Below, piece by piece: positions 49,479 to 62,568 of a DNA stretch of 64,000 bases. The DNA is taken from positions 6,458,101 through 6,522,100 of the forward strand of contig CM049319.1 of the NCBI GenBank assembly GCA_026874595.1, in the 5' to 3' direction. This DNA is from Sipunculus nudus. Taxonomy: Eukaryota; Annelida; Sipuncula; Golfingiida; Sipunculidae. The notes under the pieces are model-generated. The model was not told the DNA's origin, made no database searches, and worked only from the letters and a program-made list of their open reading frames with translations. Positions within the stretch are counted from its first letter, which is position 1. The number at the start of each line of letters is the position of its first letter. The position numbers were made by a program, and so were the translations under genes.

Positions 49479-49647
49479 ATGTCAGATGCTTCTGATTTTT
49501 GTAAGTCCTGATTTAGGAACCAATTCACATAATTTTGTGTTCCCAGCGCCCGAGATTCGAGAGATTAGAACCCGGTTCATAAAAGTCGACCGACTCCAAA
49601 AAACCGCTCGAGGCAGAAAGAAGTTCAACCAGATAAAAAATATGAAG
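49479..49647 (+). CDS. Possible 5' coding segment with a 46-base intron, unrecognised
   Basis: ATG at 49479 (context GACATGT) starts MSDASDF and reaches a donor TTTTT|GTAAGTCC (GT at 49501-49502). An acceptor ATTTTGTGTTCCCAG| (AG at 49545-49546) follows only 44 bases later. Joining the two restores the frame (phase 1): S-PEIREIRTRFIKVDRLQKTA, then RGRKKFNQIKNMK, and a second donor AATATGAAG|GTATAAG (GT at 49648-49649) in phase 0. The basic, helix-friendly peptide is plausible coding sequence. The 46-base intron (49501-49546) is unusually short for an animal with long introns. Possibly only the second segment (49547-49647) is a real exon. Confidence 0.3.
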
Positions 49648-49649
49648 GT

Positions 49650-51121
49650 ATAAGACATCGCATTAAATGATTTTATGAAAACCCTACTCTTCCAGAAACA
49701 CATGTATATTGTGTAAGTACATAATAGCGACTCCCTGTAAAGAAGCTGCAGTCTAAAAAGGAGTAATTTCGGTTCTGTTTATAAATAAAAATTAAAACAA
49801 TTCTGATTCTTATAACGGTATAACACCAGTCCAATGACTGTTCTGTTGAAATATTTAAAAAATATAGAATGGCGAAAACTCGATTTCATTGATCAAAACA
49901 TTCGCTGTTCGGTGCCAGCGCCCTGACACACGTACAGCAAAGGTTAAGACCATGATAGTTAAATCAGTTATTTTAAATGAGCAAAACTATATTCAAACTC
50001 TATAACTTTGAATTGCTCATAAATATTTTGTGAAAAATAAGAATTATGTTGTGTCATGTTGTTGTATAAGTCCTGGAATATAAGAATTTGAGTGATGTGC
50101 CTTTACTCACATTTCCCGCGATTTTTTTACCATATTATACAACCAAGAGGGTGTCTGGGATTTTTCCTTCTTCTTCGGTACCCATATGGACACAGGGACG
50201 ACGTGTAATGATATAAACCGCACGTTTGTGTCGTCTGTCCCATCAGACAAATATAGCCGAGACCAAATCACCTAAAGCTTTGAATTTCACTGCCGGGTGG
50301 CGTAACCCAATAGGTCTGATAGAGGCTGATTGTTCATACAGCAGTAACGAGGGGACGCCTTAACTTGAAACCAGCTTTTACAAGTGATGGCAAACATTCA
50401 GGGGCCGATATAGAATACAAATATTGTGAGAGTGATTTCAAATGGGCTCGGGGTCCCAAAATAGCATTCTGCAATCAAATGTCAAGTATGAGGGACTGAG
50501 CAGAATTCCTAGATGAGATCTTTTGTTCTGCCTCGTTTTGATCTGGAGCCCCGGATGTGATATTTGGCTATCATTTACTGGTTGTTAATGATGATGCCTA
50601 TCATCATATGATAATCGATACTCATCTACTTTTTAAGATGTATTATTGATGAAAGCACGGTGATGTTACAATGTTTGATTCTCACAAAAATCAGAACATT
50701 TCAGGTGCTAATAATGAGACAACTTCCATTTTCAGAAAGAACGTGTGCGAAATTCCATGACGGGAAACTATCTATTATATTAGGGTCATCCGACGAAAGG
50801 AAATATCGGGGATTTCAAAAGAATATATTTCATATCGTTATAGGGCTGAAAATATAGTGCCGGGTGTTATATAAATACTGCAGTCTGAAACAATTTGGTG
50901 TCAATCTCCATTATTTTGTATATAAAATATACATTTTATTTTTTAATTTCGTGTGTTGGTAACTAAAATGGAGATGGCTGTTTCGAAGAACCTGAAATCT
51001 GCATGAATGCTTTTCATTCACAAACGCGATAGTTAGTCGTGAATACACGACCCAGTAGGCATTTTTTTCCGGACTGCAAAGCCGACTCAACCTTTTTTTT
51101 TTTTGGGGGGGGCTAAATAAA
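49650..51121. other. No confident gene
   Basis: One strong acceptor (ACTTCCATTTTCAG, about 50736) leads into a frame RTCAKFHDGKLSIILGSS ending at TAG (about 50857). Its phase does not match the exon ending at 49647. Confidence 0.35.
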
Positions 51122-51209
51122 GTACGATGATGCACTAATTAAGAACACCGCTAATCAGCAGCAAGAATAAATTTTCTAAAATTTTAGTGATATAATGTTA
51201 CATTCCATG
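51122..51209. repeat. Local duplication E, copy 1
   Basis: ATGATGCACTAATTAAGAAC...TTTAGTGATATAATGTTACAT is repeated about 290 bases downstream with substitutions (51411-51489). Confidence 0.75.
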
Positions 51210-51410
51210 TATACTTAAGTACTACATATACCCTTCAAGATTTCGTCATACAGTACATCAACAATTCTCAGTTGTTGCCATTTTCTGCGTATGTCAAACA
51301 CGTGATAATTGTCATCACAAGACCTGGACATCCAGATCCATCTACGGGGCCAAAATATAGGGTAGGGTAAGTAGGGTAGGTTCGCCTTAGGAGAGAGTTT
51401 TGGATTATAA

Positions 51411-51489
51411 TACTGTGATGATACACTAAATAAGAACAGAAGTAAGAAAATATTTTCTCAATTTCAGTGATATAATGTAACATACCACG
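51411..51489. repeat. Local duplication E, copy 2
   Basis: ATGATACACTAAATAAGAAC...TTCAGTGATATAATGTAACAT, the diverged partner of 51122-51209. Confidence 0.75.
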
Positions 51490-51561
51490 CACATTAATTA
51501 GGGTGAGTCATGAAATATAAGACTCGGATAAAAAACTATTATGTAGGAGTATGGCTATTTT

Positions 51562-51566
51562 TATAT

Positions 51567-51615
<49 letters not shown>
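51562..51615. repeat. (TA)n microsatellite
   Basis: TA repeat that abuts the left end of the TA-flanked transposon; a short TA run resumes after its right end (52688-52696). Confidence 0.95.
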
Positions 51616-51618
<3 letters not shown>

Positions 51619-52687
51619 TCGAGCCCACTTTGTGTCATATCGGTTAATAGAAAATCCCGTTTATTGTCACATAAATCTGAAATCCCAAACCATTTCCTAT
51701 ATAAACAATGGTTAATCTGCCCGTTTAATATCATGGAATATTGTCATAATCCCGTTTATTGTCATGCTTGGAACCCTTGGCAGTGATACCAGATCGCAGT
51801 TAATATAACATCAGAAGCCTACACGGCGATCAACGAAGCCAAGAGCCTCAGATCAGTCAGGCGTATCAAACGATCACATCTCCGACCTGCGTGCGGCAGG
51901 CAAGTGCAGTGATGCACGTCCTAAGATACCACGGTAATCCAGATCATAGCGTTTCTTCCTACGTTAACAAGGGCGATGTTTGCGATCACGTCATGCATAA
52001 TGAACTCCTGGCCTTTGCAAGGCCGTGGTTAACACCACGGTGACGTTTCGCGGAGATGATAAGAAGCACGAGCTCTAAACGTTGCTTACTACTTGAAATT
52101 TCCCTTTAAGGCTCCACGAAAACCTGGAGGGTTTGTGAGCATTCGAGGAATTACCCGGTCCAAAACCTTAATCGCGGCGAAACTTCAGAAAGTTGACAAT
52201 GGTATGACGATATCCGCTCCCCAACAGTCCTATCTTAAGGACGACCATGGAAGATTGAGTCATTAATAAGATATCCGGAAAATAAGGCGCAATATTCGGG
52301 GAAATAATTATCTAGTAAAATAGTTTGTCTACGCCTAACTTATAACTTTGCCGTATATTTCCAGACATTTAACCTCATGACCCCGACGCTACGTCTCTTT
52401 CTGTTGGCAAGTCGAATTTTTGTCAGTTATTACGACATTCGGCACAAAACTTGCAGTAAATAAATTGTAAGGTTCACATAAATGTAATTTGATTTGCCTT
52501 TGTGCAATATAAATATGCTGACACGTTATTTCCTTTTTATTGACGATTTATTTAATATTATTTGAGACATAACGCTTCTTCTATGACTCAAAAGGACATC
52601 GATGTTGAAGCCCGCATAATGTCACATCCCGGTTATTATCATAATTTATGCATGCACCACCGACATGACAATAAGCGGGCTTGACTG
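51616..52687. mobile_element. TA-flanked pogo/mariner-like TIR element
   Basis: The left end CAGTCGAGCCCACTTTGTGT and the inverted right end CAGTCAAGCCCGCTTATTGT form terminal inverted repeats of about 25 bases. Each is bordered by TA (51614-51615, 52688-52689), and TA repeat lies outside both. TA targets and CAGT-type ends are characteristic of the Tc1/mariner/pogo superfamily. Subterminal copies of CCCGTTTATTGTCA lie at 51656 and 51751, with variants at 51720 and 52628, and resemble repeated transposase-binding sites (inference). The 1.07-kb interior has a GC-richer middle (51790-52130) but no transposase frame, so it is non-autonomous or decayed. Confidence 0.8.
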
Positions 52688-53304
52688 TATATATATGTTG
52701 GTAGTATACCAATCAATCTATTTAATCATTTGGAAAATATACAGGAGATTAAGGCCTAAATGCCGGAAATTATATGTATAGGAGACAATTTTACATAGGA
52801 AAATATGATTTTTATGAAATGCAGGAATCGTGGAAAGTTCTACAATGACATTGTTTCAAAATGGTCAGTTCTGTCATAGTATGCCTTACGATCTAATGGG
52901 TAGACTGACTGATATACTCTACGTTACTACACGGAATTTAAATTTATATATCTTATGTATATATCTATGTCTGTAGTTCGAGAAATTGATAGTCAAGAGC
53001 TCTGCTCCGTGACAGGCTTGAGAGAACGGGGCTGTTAATGAAACTGACAACCTTCCAGGCACCAGTCTTGTACATTTCAGGTGTCGTCGCTGGGTCAGCT
53101 GCAGCCACCTGTTCCCGGGACCACAGATGTCGATTTCATTTCACGTGTTGAGCGCCATGTTAATAACACCTGACAATCTGCAAGGTATTGACTAGTATAT
53201 GTCAAGGGTGCCCACTTACATTTCGCGTTTATTATCTCAAACTTTAATTATAACACAGTTGGACACTAAAGTAGGTGAGGGGCTAAAGGCCTGAGAAAAG
53301 TATA

Positions 53305-54884
53305 ACAAGTGACCCATGGGTCATGACGCTCAGCTACCAAGCATGACCTGCGACATCATGGGCTGCAATTCACAATTTCTAGTAAAATTGTTGCAGAACC
53401 TATATGCCAATTTTGTTTAAACTTTCTACATTGCCATAAATTCTTATCATATATGTCTGGTTAAAACATAGTGAATGATGGCCTGAGGCAAAATGTATGA
53501 TTGTTGAGCTATCAAGAACTAATCCCACAGCTTGCTCGATACCTGTCAGTCTCAAAAGGAATACCAAACAGGCCACATATAAGATCAAAATATAGCAAAA
53601 GATCAAGGAAATCCATGCAAGAATTATTGTGAAACGGGTGCTTCCATATTAATTTTTATTCAATACAAGCCAACTGTACTGAGCTTTCATAAATGATGGT
53701 CATATTTATTAAGAAATCTTTGACCCAATGCAAGATTACATTAATATACATCCCACTGCATTAACTTTAATAGTTCTTGAGATAATATGTTCTAAAGGAA
53801 TTTAAAGATGGCGTCCTGGTGGCCATATTGGATTTCTGACAGGTCGGAAATTGAACAACAAACATCCTCTAAAAGGGACCAAACATCATAAAAAATCACA
53901 GAAACTGTCCTGGCAAAAGGATTTCTAAAATGGCTACCTGGCAGACTTAATGGTTTTCTGACAAGTCTGACATTTGATATCACACATCCTCCAATAAGAC
54001 ACTTAACTTGTAGTAATTGCTTCAAGGAATGTAACAGTTATGAATGTCCAAAACAATTCAAAAGGCATGATCAGGTTGGAGAGCTCTCATATCAGATTTA
54101 TGAACATGCAAATGTAAAAAGTGCAAGTCCAATTTGTTTTAATTATCGGCTTGCTATTCAATGGGGTCAGCAGGGTAGGTAAACTGCAAAACCTAAAAGA
54201 AAAGAAATGCAGAAAGCATCACTAAGAGTCTTGTAATCAAATAAAGTCATCCTAAATTCAGGTACAGACCCACATATTATCAGAACAAACACTTGCTGGT
54301 ATGTCTGATGATTTGTATAATAATATTCAGATATCTAGAAAACTAAGTTTATTGCTATGATTCCATGATATAAACTGCAAAATATTCCCATCATTTTATA
54401 AATCAGTAGCTAAACTTAACACTTAACTCTCATAGTCTTAATGCCTGGCCATGCATTCTGGCAACAGTGTTTTTGTTATGCACTAATGATATATCCTTAT
54501 CACTCCATGAGCTGATACAAAAGGGAGTCATATATCACGTGTCACTGACAATTATGGGCACATAGTGAGATGTACCAGTTGTGAGTGCCATATGGTTATA
54601 TATACAAGAAATCAAGAAAAATAGAGATGGTCTACAAAATAAGTTATTGTGAACATCCCTGACTTATGACCTTGGCCTTTTCGAGAATATAGGTCGCAGT
54701 GACCTAATTTCAGGTTTGCAAGGAGATCTTTTTAGAACCTCTAAGACTGCATAGGGTTCACGGCCCTAGCCCCTATGGTTACGATTTGTGCCCTGCTAAC
54801 GGACGGACGGCCGGCCGGACGGACAGACGCCGGACAAAGACCCATCGCTATAGCCAAGCATGACTGAAAGTTAGCTGAGCTAAA
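53305..54884 (+). mobile_element. Interspersed repeat F, copy A (1.58 kb)
   Basis: Starts ACAAGTGACCCATGGGTCAT (holding the palindrome GACCCATGGGTC) and ends TGACTGAAAGTTAGCTGAGCTAAA. The near-end words GCTCAGCT (left) and AGCTGAGC (right) are inverted, while CCAAGCATGAC is direct at both ends. Inside are two about 130-base direct units (GGCCATATTGGATTTCTGACA type, 53810-54005), a hairpin GGTCGCAGTGACC, and a CGGACGGCCGGCCGGACGG palindrome. No coding domain is recognised. A minus-strand frame (53792-54025) is shared with copy B but has no known domain. Compared with copy B it carries about 480 extra bases (54130-54670). Confidence 0.85.
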
Positions 54885-57800
54885 TACCTCTTTTTAAAAA
54901 AGCGATCTTTTAGCAAGCTTCTGGTTGTTCTCGATCTTGTGGCCATGACGCATGGCATGACGCCAGGAGTTGCCAGGAGTCTCAATTTGAAAATTACTTT
55001 TTTAGAATATTTATGACATCAAACAACCAACCAGCAGCATTTAAATGCAGTTTCTGTGCATGTGACAATTGACTGAGAAATTCATCAATGGGGTTAAGAT
55101 ATAGTGAATTATAGACTATTTTACAAGATTTTGAAATAGGCATCAAGGCAGTCAAGCACACCACTGCGAAAAAGTTGAACAAAATGACGGGAAATATAGA
55201 AAATTAAGGACAAAAGTCGGAATATAAAAGGAAAAAGTAGGACTATACCATGCACACGTAACAATATATATTCTTGCTTATTTTTGGTGATCGAATGTGA
55301 AACAAAGAAGTGAGGAAAAAGATCGGAATTGTTTTTTTTTAGAAAATGTTCAGCAGGACCAATACAATTAGTGTATTCTTATTGTCCTACGAAACATTCA
55401 GAAACACAACCAGATAAAACACATTGAACGCTAGGGAGAACTTTTTATTGCACCTATAACTCAGTGTCTAATCCAATGCTTGTCCAACTTTATTAGAAAT
55501 GAAAAACCAAGATAAAAATATACATGTCAAGACATATGTAGTCATAAATTACCTCAAGCCCACAAGGGGAAGAACATGCGTCTTTAAGTCATAAACACGT
55601 ATAAATGAAAAGATCTTCTAATTACATTAAACTGACTAAAACTGCAAGCCTTTTGTCCATCCAAGGTGGAACTTCTATAACAAATGCAAATATACACAAA
55701 CTTATTTGCATAATATATGCAGGTCGGCCACGCGTATCATGTAGGCACTTATTTACATATGCCGACCAATGGTTATATTAGTATAACTACGTTCATACAA
55801 ACTGACGCATCTGCAAACAAAGATGCACACTCTAACATTCACGGTTTCGTGTAAATTTATTTGGTGTATTTTACCTCGTAGCAACAGCATTGTATTTGAT
55901 TTAATATGCAAATTAGCACCGTTATATGTCCATTACATACCTGACAAAACAGTGGCGATATATTTATAACAGATCTGTATAGAAAATGACAAAGAAAATC
56001 ATATAGTGTAATTACATACATTCATATATCTCGTTTGTTTAAGTTGGGCCAAAAAGGCACAAGAGTAATCACCTGACGTCATACTTGTCATCACCATGTA
56101 GTAAAATATTATGGCTAAAGTCGTTTTCTTAGCACAAAACCCACATGAAAAAAAAAATTATTTCCTACTACTCAGGCTCTAAAATAAAACATCTAAAGCA
56201 ATTGTAAAGTAAAATTTTAAGAAACAATTCCTAGAACCAGATTCTATCCTAACACAAATTACCCTAATATGTTGCTATATCTTTTAAATATAAAATCCAA
56301 TAGTGAGCATTGATACTTTAAACACTGAACCTGGACTTATCTAAGTTCATATATAGTTACTCAAATGTACAGCATTCATGCGGGGCACACTATGCGGAAA
56401 ATTGGCAGCGTAACTTTAAGCGGTGATACAATTAATAAAAAAAATAATGGTATTAATTTTAACGCATTATAGAGCCAGAGCTCTTTTACCGAGAGTACAA
56501 CAAAATATTATTTAATTAATGACACGGCGTAGTATAGAATTCTTAACAAGGACGAAGAGGAAAACATGTAAGCATAACGACCAGATTGTTTTTGTATGGC
56601 CACTCAGTGACTAGTGTTTCATAACAGCATATCTACGGGCGGAATTAACCGGGTATATCCCCTTGCAATGAGCATATATCCCTTTGTCGGTACCTTTGTA
56701 TCCAAGTTTAACACAAACAATGAGACTTCAATTAATTACTCGCGAAAAAGATTTCTTGCAGGAAAAATAATAATTTGATTTCGAAGACGGTTATTTATAG
56801 GCCCCTCGCGAGTTCATGTTTAAAGTCATGAATTTTTTTCGAAGGGCAGCGTACTTTCTTTCTGCATGAAGATTTGAAGAATGGTTATAAATTACGTTAG
56901 GGGAAAAGAGAGAATTGGAAACGAGGCGTTATTGAAATCCGACGTGTATAAATTGTACAATATTCATCGCCAATAAGCCTGGTAATTTGAGTTTAAAAGA
57001 AGTAAAAGGAAACGGAGCGACAGAAAAAGTCTTGATTAAACAGCGACTCCTTCGTAGTCGAGTATTTTATATTTTTAATCAGGATTAAAGATGCGTTGGA
57101 AATTAAATCCAATAAGGCACGAGATACATGCTTTTACATTTATGGCGTTCTGTAACAGTCATAAACAAATTATTATTTTTTTTAAACAACAAGTTAATGT
57201 CTTTATTCAGCAGATTTGAATAAAGACAAGTATAAAGTTTAATATAGAGTACCCTGACTAATCCATCTGCATGGTTTGTCCTGAAAATTCACCTGTATTC
57301 AAGACCTGACGGTTGTCATAATTAAAAAAACAACTCTCTCGACTAGTTGTTCAAACATCAATATCAACAATATTAACAAATAGGAGGATTTTAGAGTCAT
57401 CATTGCTCATGGTAGATCAGGTATCCTGTCCGAAATCTGGTAACTACCGAACGATTCCGAATATAGGTTATTCAGAGACTCAGATAAATAGTTAAAAAAA
57501 AGGCTATATCAGTCTATATGACTTATGTTTTTGTATATTATACGCCAAACAGGTGCAGAGGGATTTGGCCGGGTTTGCTTTCCAACATTTTAAATTCTTT
57601 CGCAATAGAAAATCACGTCAAAATAAGATATCAGTAATGCGGGAAGATAAAGCTTGTCCTGATGAAACAGTGTAACTTTGGTTGTTCTGTAATTACATAA
57701 TACATTGGTTGGCTTTATATTCGCCGAGTTCAATTTTCGTGATCTCACCATACTAAAGACCTACAAAAAGTATACCGGTAATTACTTTGAAAGATCTGAT

Positions 57801-60242
57801 TTCATTTATAACAGCAACCTTTGAACATACAAGGTCTATTATTATTCACAATATAAATCTTTTACCTTTTAAATTGCCTTCAGCGTTGGGATCTTTGTTC
57901 ACAGAGGTCTTTTTTGCAAAAATTCCCCTTTCGCGAATATCACGAATTTGAAACCCTCCCATAAAGGGGACCATCGTATATCACAAATCTAAAGTTGTGA
58001 TAAATGTAAATACGTATTCCCTTATTAATCATTTTTTTACCTTGAATCCGATGCATAGTAACAGCAGGAGTAAACGGTCACGTGCAAGAACAACAAGTGG
58101 TACTTATTTAAAAGAGAAGCACCAAATGTTCCGAAGAGTAAAGTCACAAGTAGAGTGTGACTCAACACTGCTATCACATATAATAACTATATATTCTCAT
58201 TATGGACATAAGATGTTCTAAATAGATGGTAAAGGTGAAAATTCACAGTAGTGAAGCGTTTTTTTAATAAAATGCTTGTATACAATATATACACTGTACA
58301 TGGTACTGTGTACTGTCAGACCGCCGCGTATGCACGGTAAAATGTACCGAAATGATAATCAGCGCCCTCTACCGACCAACACATGAACGAAAGTGTTTAT
58401 GCGATGTTCTTACTGTTGTTCCAATTTTTATTTCGAAACCGAAAACATGATTAATTATACGTAAGCATCAATAACAAGAAACTTATTCTTCAAACAAACT
58501 CAAAAGCTTCATGGCGCTGACACATTCATAGCCCTTTTTATCGCGATTACGGGGTTATTTTCTACAGCCCGTTAGTACCATGAAATATCCTTATACATAT
58601 TGTTGTGCTTTAATCATCTAAACCTGGTTATTGTACAACTGTAACCTATGTGCATATCAGCTGTGACATCCAAAGTATATTAGTCTCGGCCCACCTCCGG
58701 TTTGTGCTTACTAGTGTAGTTTTGGTATATAATACATATGTAATACATATGTATATGTACTATAAATGCTTAAACATGTAAATATTCTTTTGCTATTTTG
58801 AGTGAACTATTTCACACGATCTTCGCTTAACAGTGTTTATAAATTTTATAAAATATAAAATAATGTGCGTGTTTTAAACTACAATATTACTGAAATCTTG
58901 CCCCTATGTACCAAACATACTTTAGCTGTACAGAAGTACCTATATTACTAGATTGGCCGATTAATTTTCATCAATGACAAAAACTATATACCTTTATTTA
59001 ATTATGCAGAAAATGAAATGTGCATAAATGTGTTATTTATATTTAACCTACGGTCAAGAGTATCCGACAACAACAATCGTAAAAATATATGCATATGTAC
59101 ATTCAAAATATATGTGATTATATGATTACAAACATACTTTAAATCCATTCATGATCTGAATAATCGTATTAACAACTTCTTTGTACTTTCTTGTAACTGC
59201 ATATGCATATAGTATCGTTGCGCTGAAGAAATTTCCTTGGACATTATCTTCATTGTTTCTGAAGGATTTAAAGTACATTATGTCTCTTTACCTTGCTCAA
59301 GGTGATGAAATGACTTTAGGAATAGTTAATATTAAAAGAATAACAACGGAAATTAAATATTTCGAGATATATTAGGAATTTTTACGTTTTTACATCAGTT
59401 AACAATAAGACATTTGAATGGACAACAGTTATAATTCCCATTTATATGTAAGGGAAATGTTTGTATATTTCATAGAGATACTTTAAAAGAGATCAACCAG
59501 CACACGAGATCTGACAAACAGACAGATATTTCTTCATTAATAATTCACATTAAAGTGTTGCCACATTAATATATAGGAACAGAAACTGACGAAAAGTAGG
59601 TATTTTAAACATTATGAGCCCAAAGAGTGGGAAAGAAATACATTAAAAATACACTAATAAAGGGATTCTATGTGTGAACCCTAATAATTATATATATTCC
59701 ACCAATAAAATATGAATTATACCCGAATTTATCTCACTTTGGTTAATATTTGATGCCACTTTGGTTTAAAATGGTAGAGGACCATTTCATTAAAGAGAAG
59801 AGTATTTATCATTGCGTACATATTAGAGGATGTTATTCCACTATTAAGAATAAGCCTCTATACTATTTAGGCTTATTTTTTAAACTGAATATATAGAGAA
59901 ATATATTAGTTTTATGTAAATCTTTAAAAGCTATTCTGTAATGAACTCATGATAATATTTTAAAAAATACTACATATCCCCTCATACAGAAACATTCTCG
60001 AACACAGGTTCTGCTCAATTTTTAGCCTAGACAACTCTGACGAAAAAATGTCAGTCTATCGGTTCTGCATTAATAATGCTATTAGTATTACTACTGCATC
60101 AACATGGTCGGAAACTGAGGGAAGACACTCAAATAATTTGGAGGTTTTAACGGTAATAGACGTTGGCGAATGTAAAACAAGTAATGTCACTCAATTCTAT
60201 TTGTTCATTGATTAATTAATACCCCTCATTGGTAGCGTTGGC
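54885..60242. other. No gene seen; probably beyond the vinculin 3' end
   Basis: Long AT-rich stretch with only short frames, no repeats recognised by eye and no splice-bounded exon. Confidence 0.6.
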
Positions 60243-60248
60243 TTTATT
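60243..60248 (-). promoter_or_regulatory. Candidate poly(A) signal for vinculin
   Basis: AATAAA on the minus strand, about 52 bases after the vinculin stop codon. It would give a very short 3' UTR, so a more distal site further left is possible. Confidence 0.3.
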
Positions 60249-60299
60249 TGGCTGGTGTCCAGTTGGTTCATCAATTGTCTACTAGATGGCACTAGCATA

Positions 60300-60466
60300 C
60301 TATTGGTACCATGGTTTCTTGCGGAGCCAGCGGATCTGGTAGCCGGAATCAACACGGATCTTAATGGACGCGGCCTGGGCTGCCCGCACTGTGCTGCTCA
60401 CCGACTGCATCAAGTTTTGTGCATTACCAATCAACATCTCGGTGGCTTCTTCATCCTCTTCTGAAC
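60300..60466 (-). CDS. VCL: Vinculin, last coding exon (C-terminal tail)
   Basis: Vinculin links integrin and cadherin adhesion complexes to F-actin on the cytoplasmic face of the membrane. The minus-strand reading gives an acidic linker ([11 protein letters not shown]), then [15 protein letters not shown] and the terminal RKKPWYQ followed by TAG at 60302-60300. This matches the family's tail, where the human protein ends in a near-identical ASIKIR...RKTPWYQ arm that contributes to lipid and actin binding. The exon starts after a pyrimidine-rich acceptor ending in TTACAG (AG at 60468-60467). It begins with GT, so the preceding exon must end one base into a codon (phase 1). Open reading continues past the acceptor, but that part is not vinculin-like and is taken as intron. 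All earlier exons lie to the right, mostly outside the window. Alpha-catenin, the closest relative, lacks this PWYQ end, so vinculin is the firm call. Confidence 0.93.
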
Positions 60467-61466
60467 CTGTAACCATAGAAACGCTCGCGTGGTTACGCAT
60501 GCACAAACCCCAATATTCATAACCACGGTTTTTGCACGAACAAGAGCACTAGAGTTTTTGTTCCTAAAATTCCTGCTGCACTTCTTTGTGGCTCTGACGT
60601 TAGTGTGACAAAATATAATATTGTTTTTATTTGTATAAGTAATACGTTTGCATAAACATATAATTCATAAGATGATCTTCAATGTGGATAATAGATATGA
60701 CCCTACAACTATATATGGTATGCAGTACCTCTATCCGCTGGCATATATAATTTTCTCTTTGACAGCGTTTGTGTCCGTATGACCCAATTTATTAAATTAG
60801 ATAGGTGTTCATTTAAAACGTATACTGAATAAATGTGAAAATACTTAAATAACTTGGAAATGAAAAAAATTAACACTTTTCAACCAATAACAAATTATCT
60901 GACGCAATTAAACGAAAAGAGCATTTGTAAATAAAATTACAAAGTATTTTGTATTTAACAAGAGAACTGATGACATTATCTAACCATCAATTGTACATGA
61001 TGATTACATTACCCCTCCCGCCCAGGAAAGGTGCTTGGATTCCCATTTTACACGGATATTTCACTGTCAATAAATTCTAAGGTCATATCAATAGTAGGGT
61101 TAGCGCCTTCTTCCCGGCTGATAAATTACAGATAATGCAAAAATAAGAGATCTTTCTACTTATATCCATAAGTTAGAGAGTATAAGACACAGTTATTCTG
61201 TTTACCGTTTCCTTTGATTTGATACGACTGACCTAACAAATAACGGGTAAACTATATTAAGATTCAGATTGGGACGATAACTGTTTTTATCATGATAATG
61301 ATATAAAATTTTACTGCGGTTTATTGTGACATCGTAACATCAGTATCCGGCGCGGGAACTCAGGCACTTGTTACAATATTCATATCACAACTGTCAGTAC
61401 TTTCCGAGACCCTAGTGATGCTTTTATCTTTAGGTAATAACCCTAACAGGGCATGTTTATGCTTAA
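60467..61466. other. Vinculin last intron, left part
   Basis: AT-rich intronic sequence; nothing else seen. Confidence 0.75.
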
Positions 61467-62568
61467 ACAAGTGACCCATGGGTCATGACGCTCAGCTGCC
61501 AAGCATGACCTGCGACATCATGGGCTGAGATTCACAACTTCCAGTCAAATTTTGAAGAACCAATTTGCCAATTTGTTGAAATTTTCTACGACAACAGAAA
61601 TATATATCACCTATGTCTGGTTAAAACACAGTGAATTGATGGTCTGAGGAAAATGTATGATTGTTAAGGTATCCAGAACTATTCCCATAGCTTACTTGAT
61701 ACCTGTCAGTCTCAAAAGGAACACCACAAAGGGCAAATATAAGATCAAAATATATAGCAAAAAATCAAGGAAATCCATGCAAGAATTATTGAGAAACAGG
61801 TGCTTCTGTATGAATTTTTATTCAATACAAGCCAACTGTACTGCACTTTCATGTATGATGATAATATTTATTAAGAAATATTTGACCCAATCCTTTGCAA
61901 GATTACATTAATATACATCCAACTGCCTTCACTTTAACAGTTCTTGAGATAATATGATCAAAAGGAATTTAAAGCTGGTTGCCTGGTGGCCATTTTGGAC
62001 TTCTGACAGGTCTGATATCAGACAACAACCATTCTCTAAATCGGACCAAAAATTGAAGGAAAATGACTGAAACTGCACTGAAAAAGGATTTCTAAGGTGG
62101 CTAACTGGCAGACATAATGGATTTCTGACAAGTCTGACATTTGATATCACACATCCTCCAATAAGAGACCAAACTTGGGGCAAATTCTCCAAATGATGTT
62201 ACAGTAATGAATGTCCAAAACAATTCAAAAGGCATGCTCAGGCGCGCATATCAGATTTACAGATATGCAAATGTAAAAGTGTAGGTCCATTATTTTTTAT
62301 TATTTTTTGGCTAAAAGAATTATTTCTGGGGGATGCAAACACACCCCATAACTTCGAGAATATAGGTCGCAGTGACCTAATTTCAGGTTTGCCAGGAGAT
62401 CTTTTTAGAACCTCTAAGACTGCATAAGGTTCATGGCCCTAGCCCCTACGGTTACGATTTGTGCCCTGCTAACAGCCAGACGGACGGCCGGCCGGACGGA
62501 CAGAGGAAGGACGACGGACAAAGACCCATCGCTATAGCCCAGCATGACTGAAAGTCAGCTGAGCTAAA
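61467..62568 (+). mobile_element. Interspersed repeat F, copy B (1.10 kb), inside vinculin intron
   Basis: Same orientation and ends as copy A, 8.2 kb away, and very similar wherever both are present (e.g. GACCCATGGGTCATGACGCT, AAATCCATGCAAGAATTATT, GACCTAATTTCAGGTTTG). It lacks the 54130-54670 part of copy A. It lies between the vinculin terminal exon and the next exon, in the opposite orientation to the gene. Confidence 0.85.
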
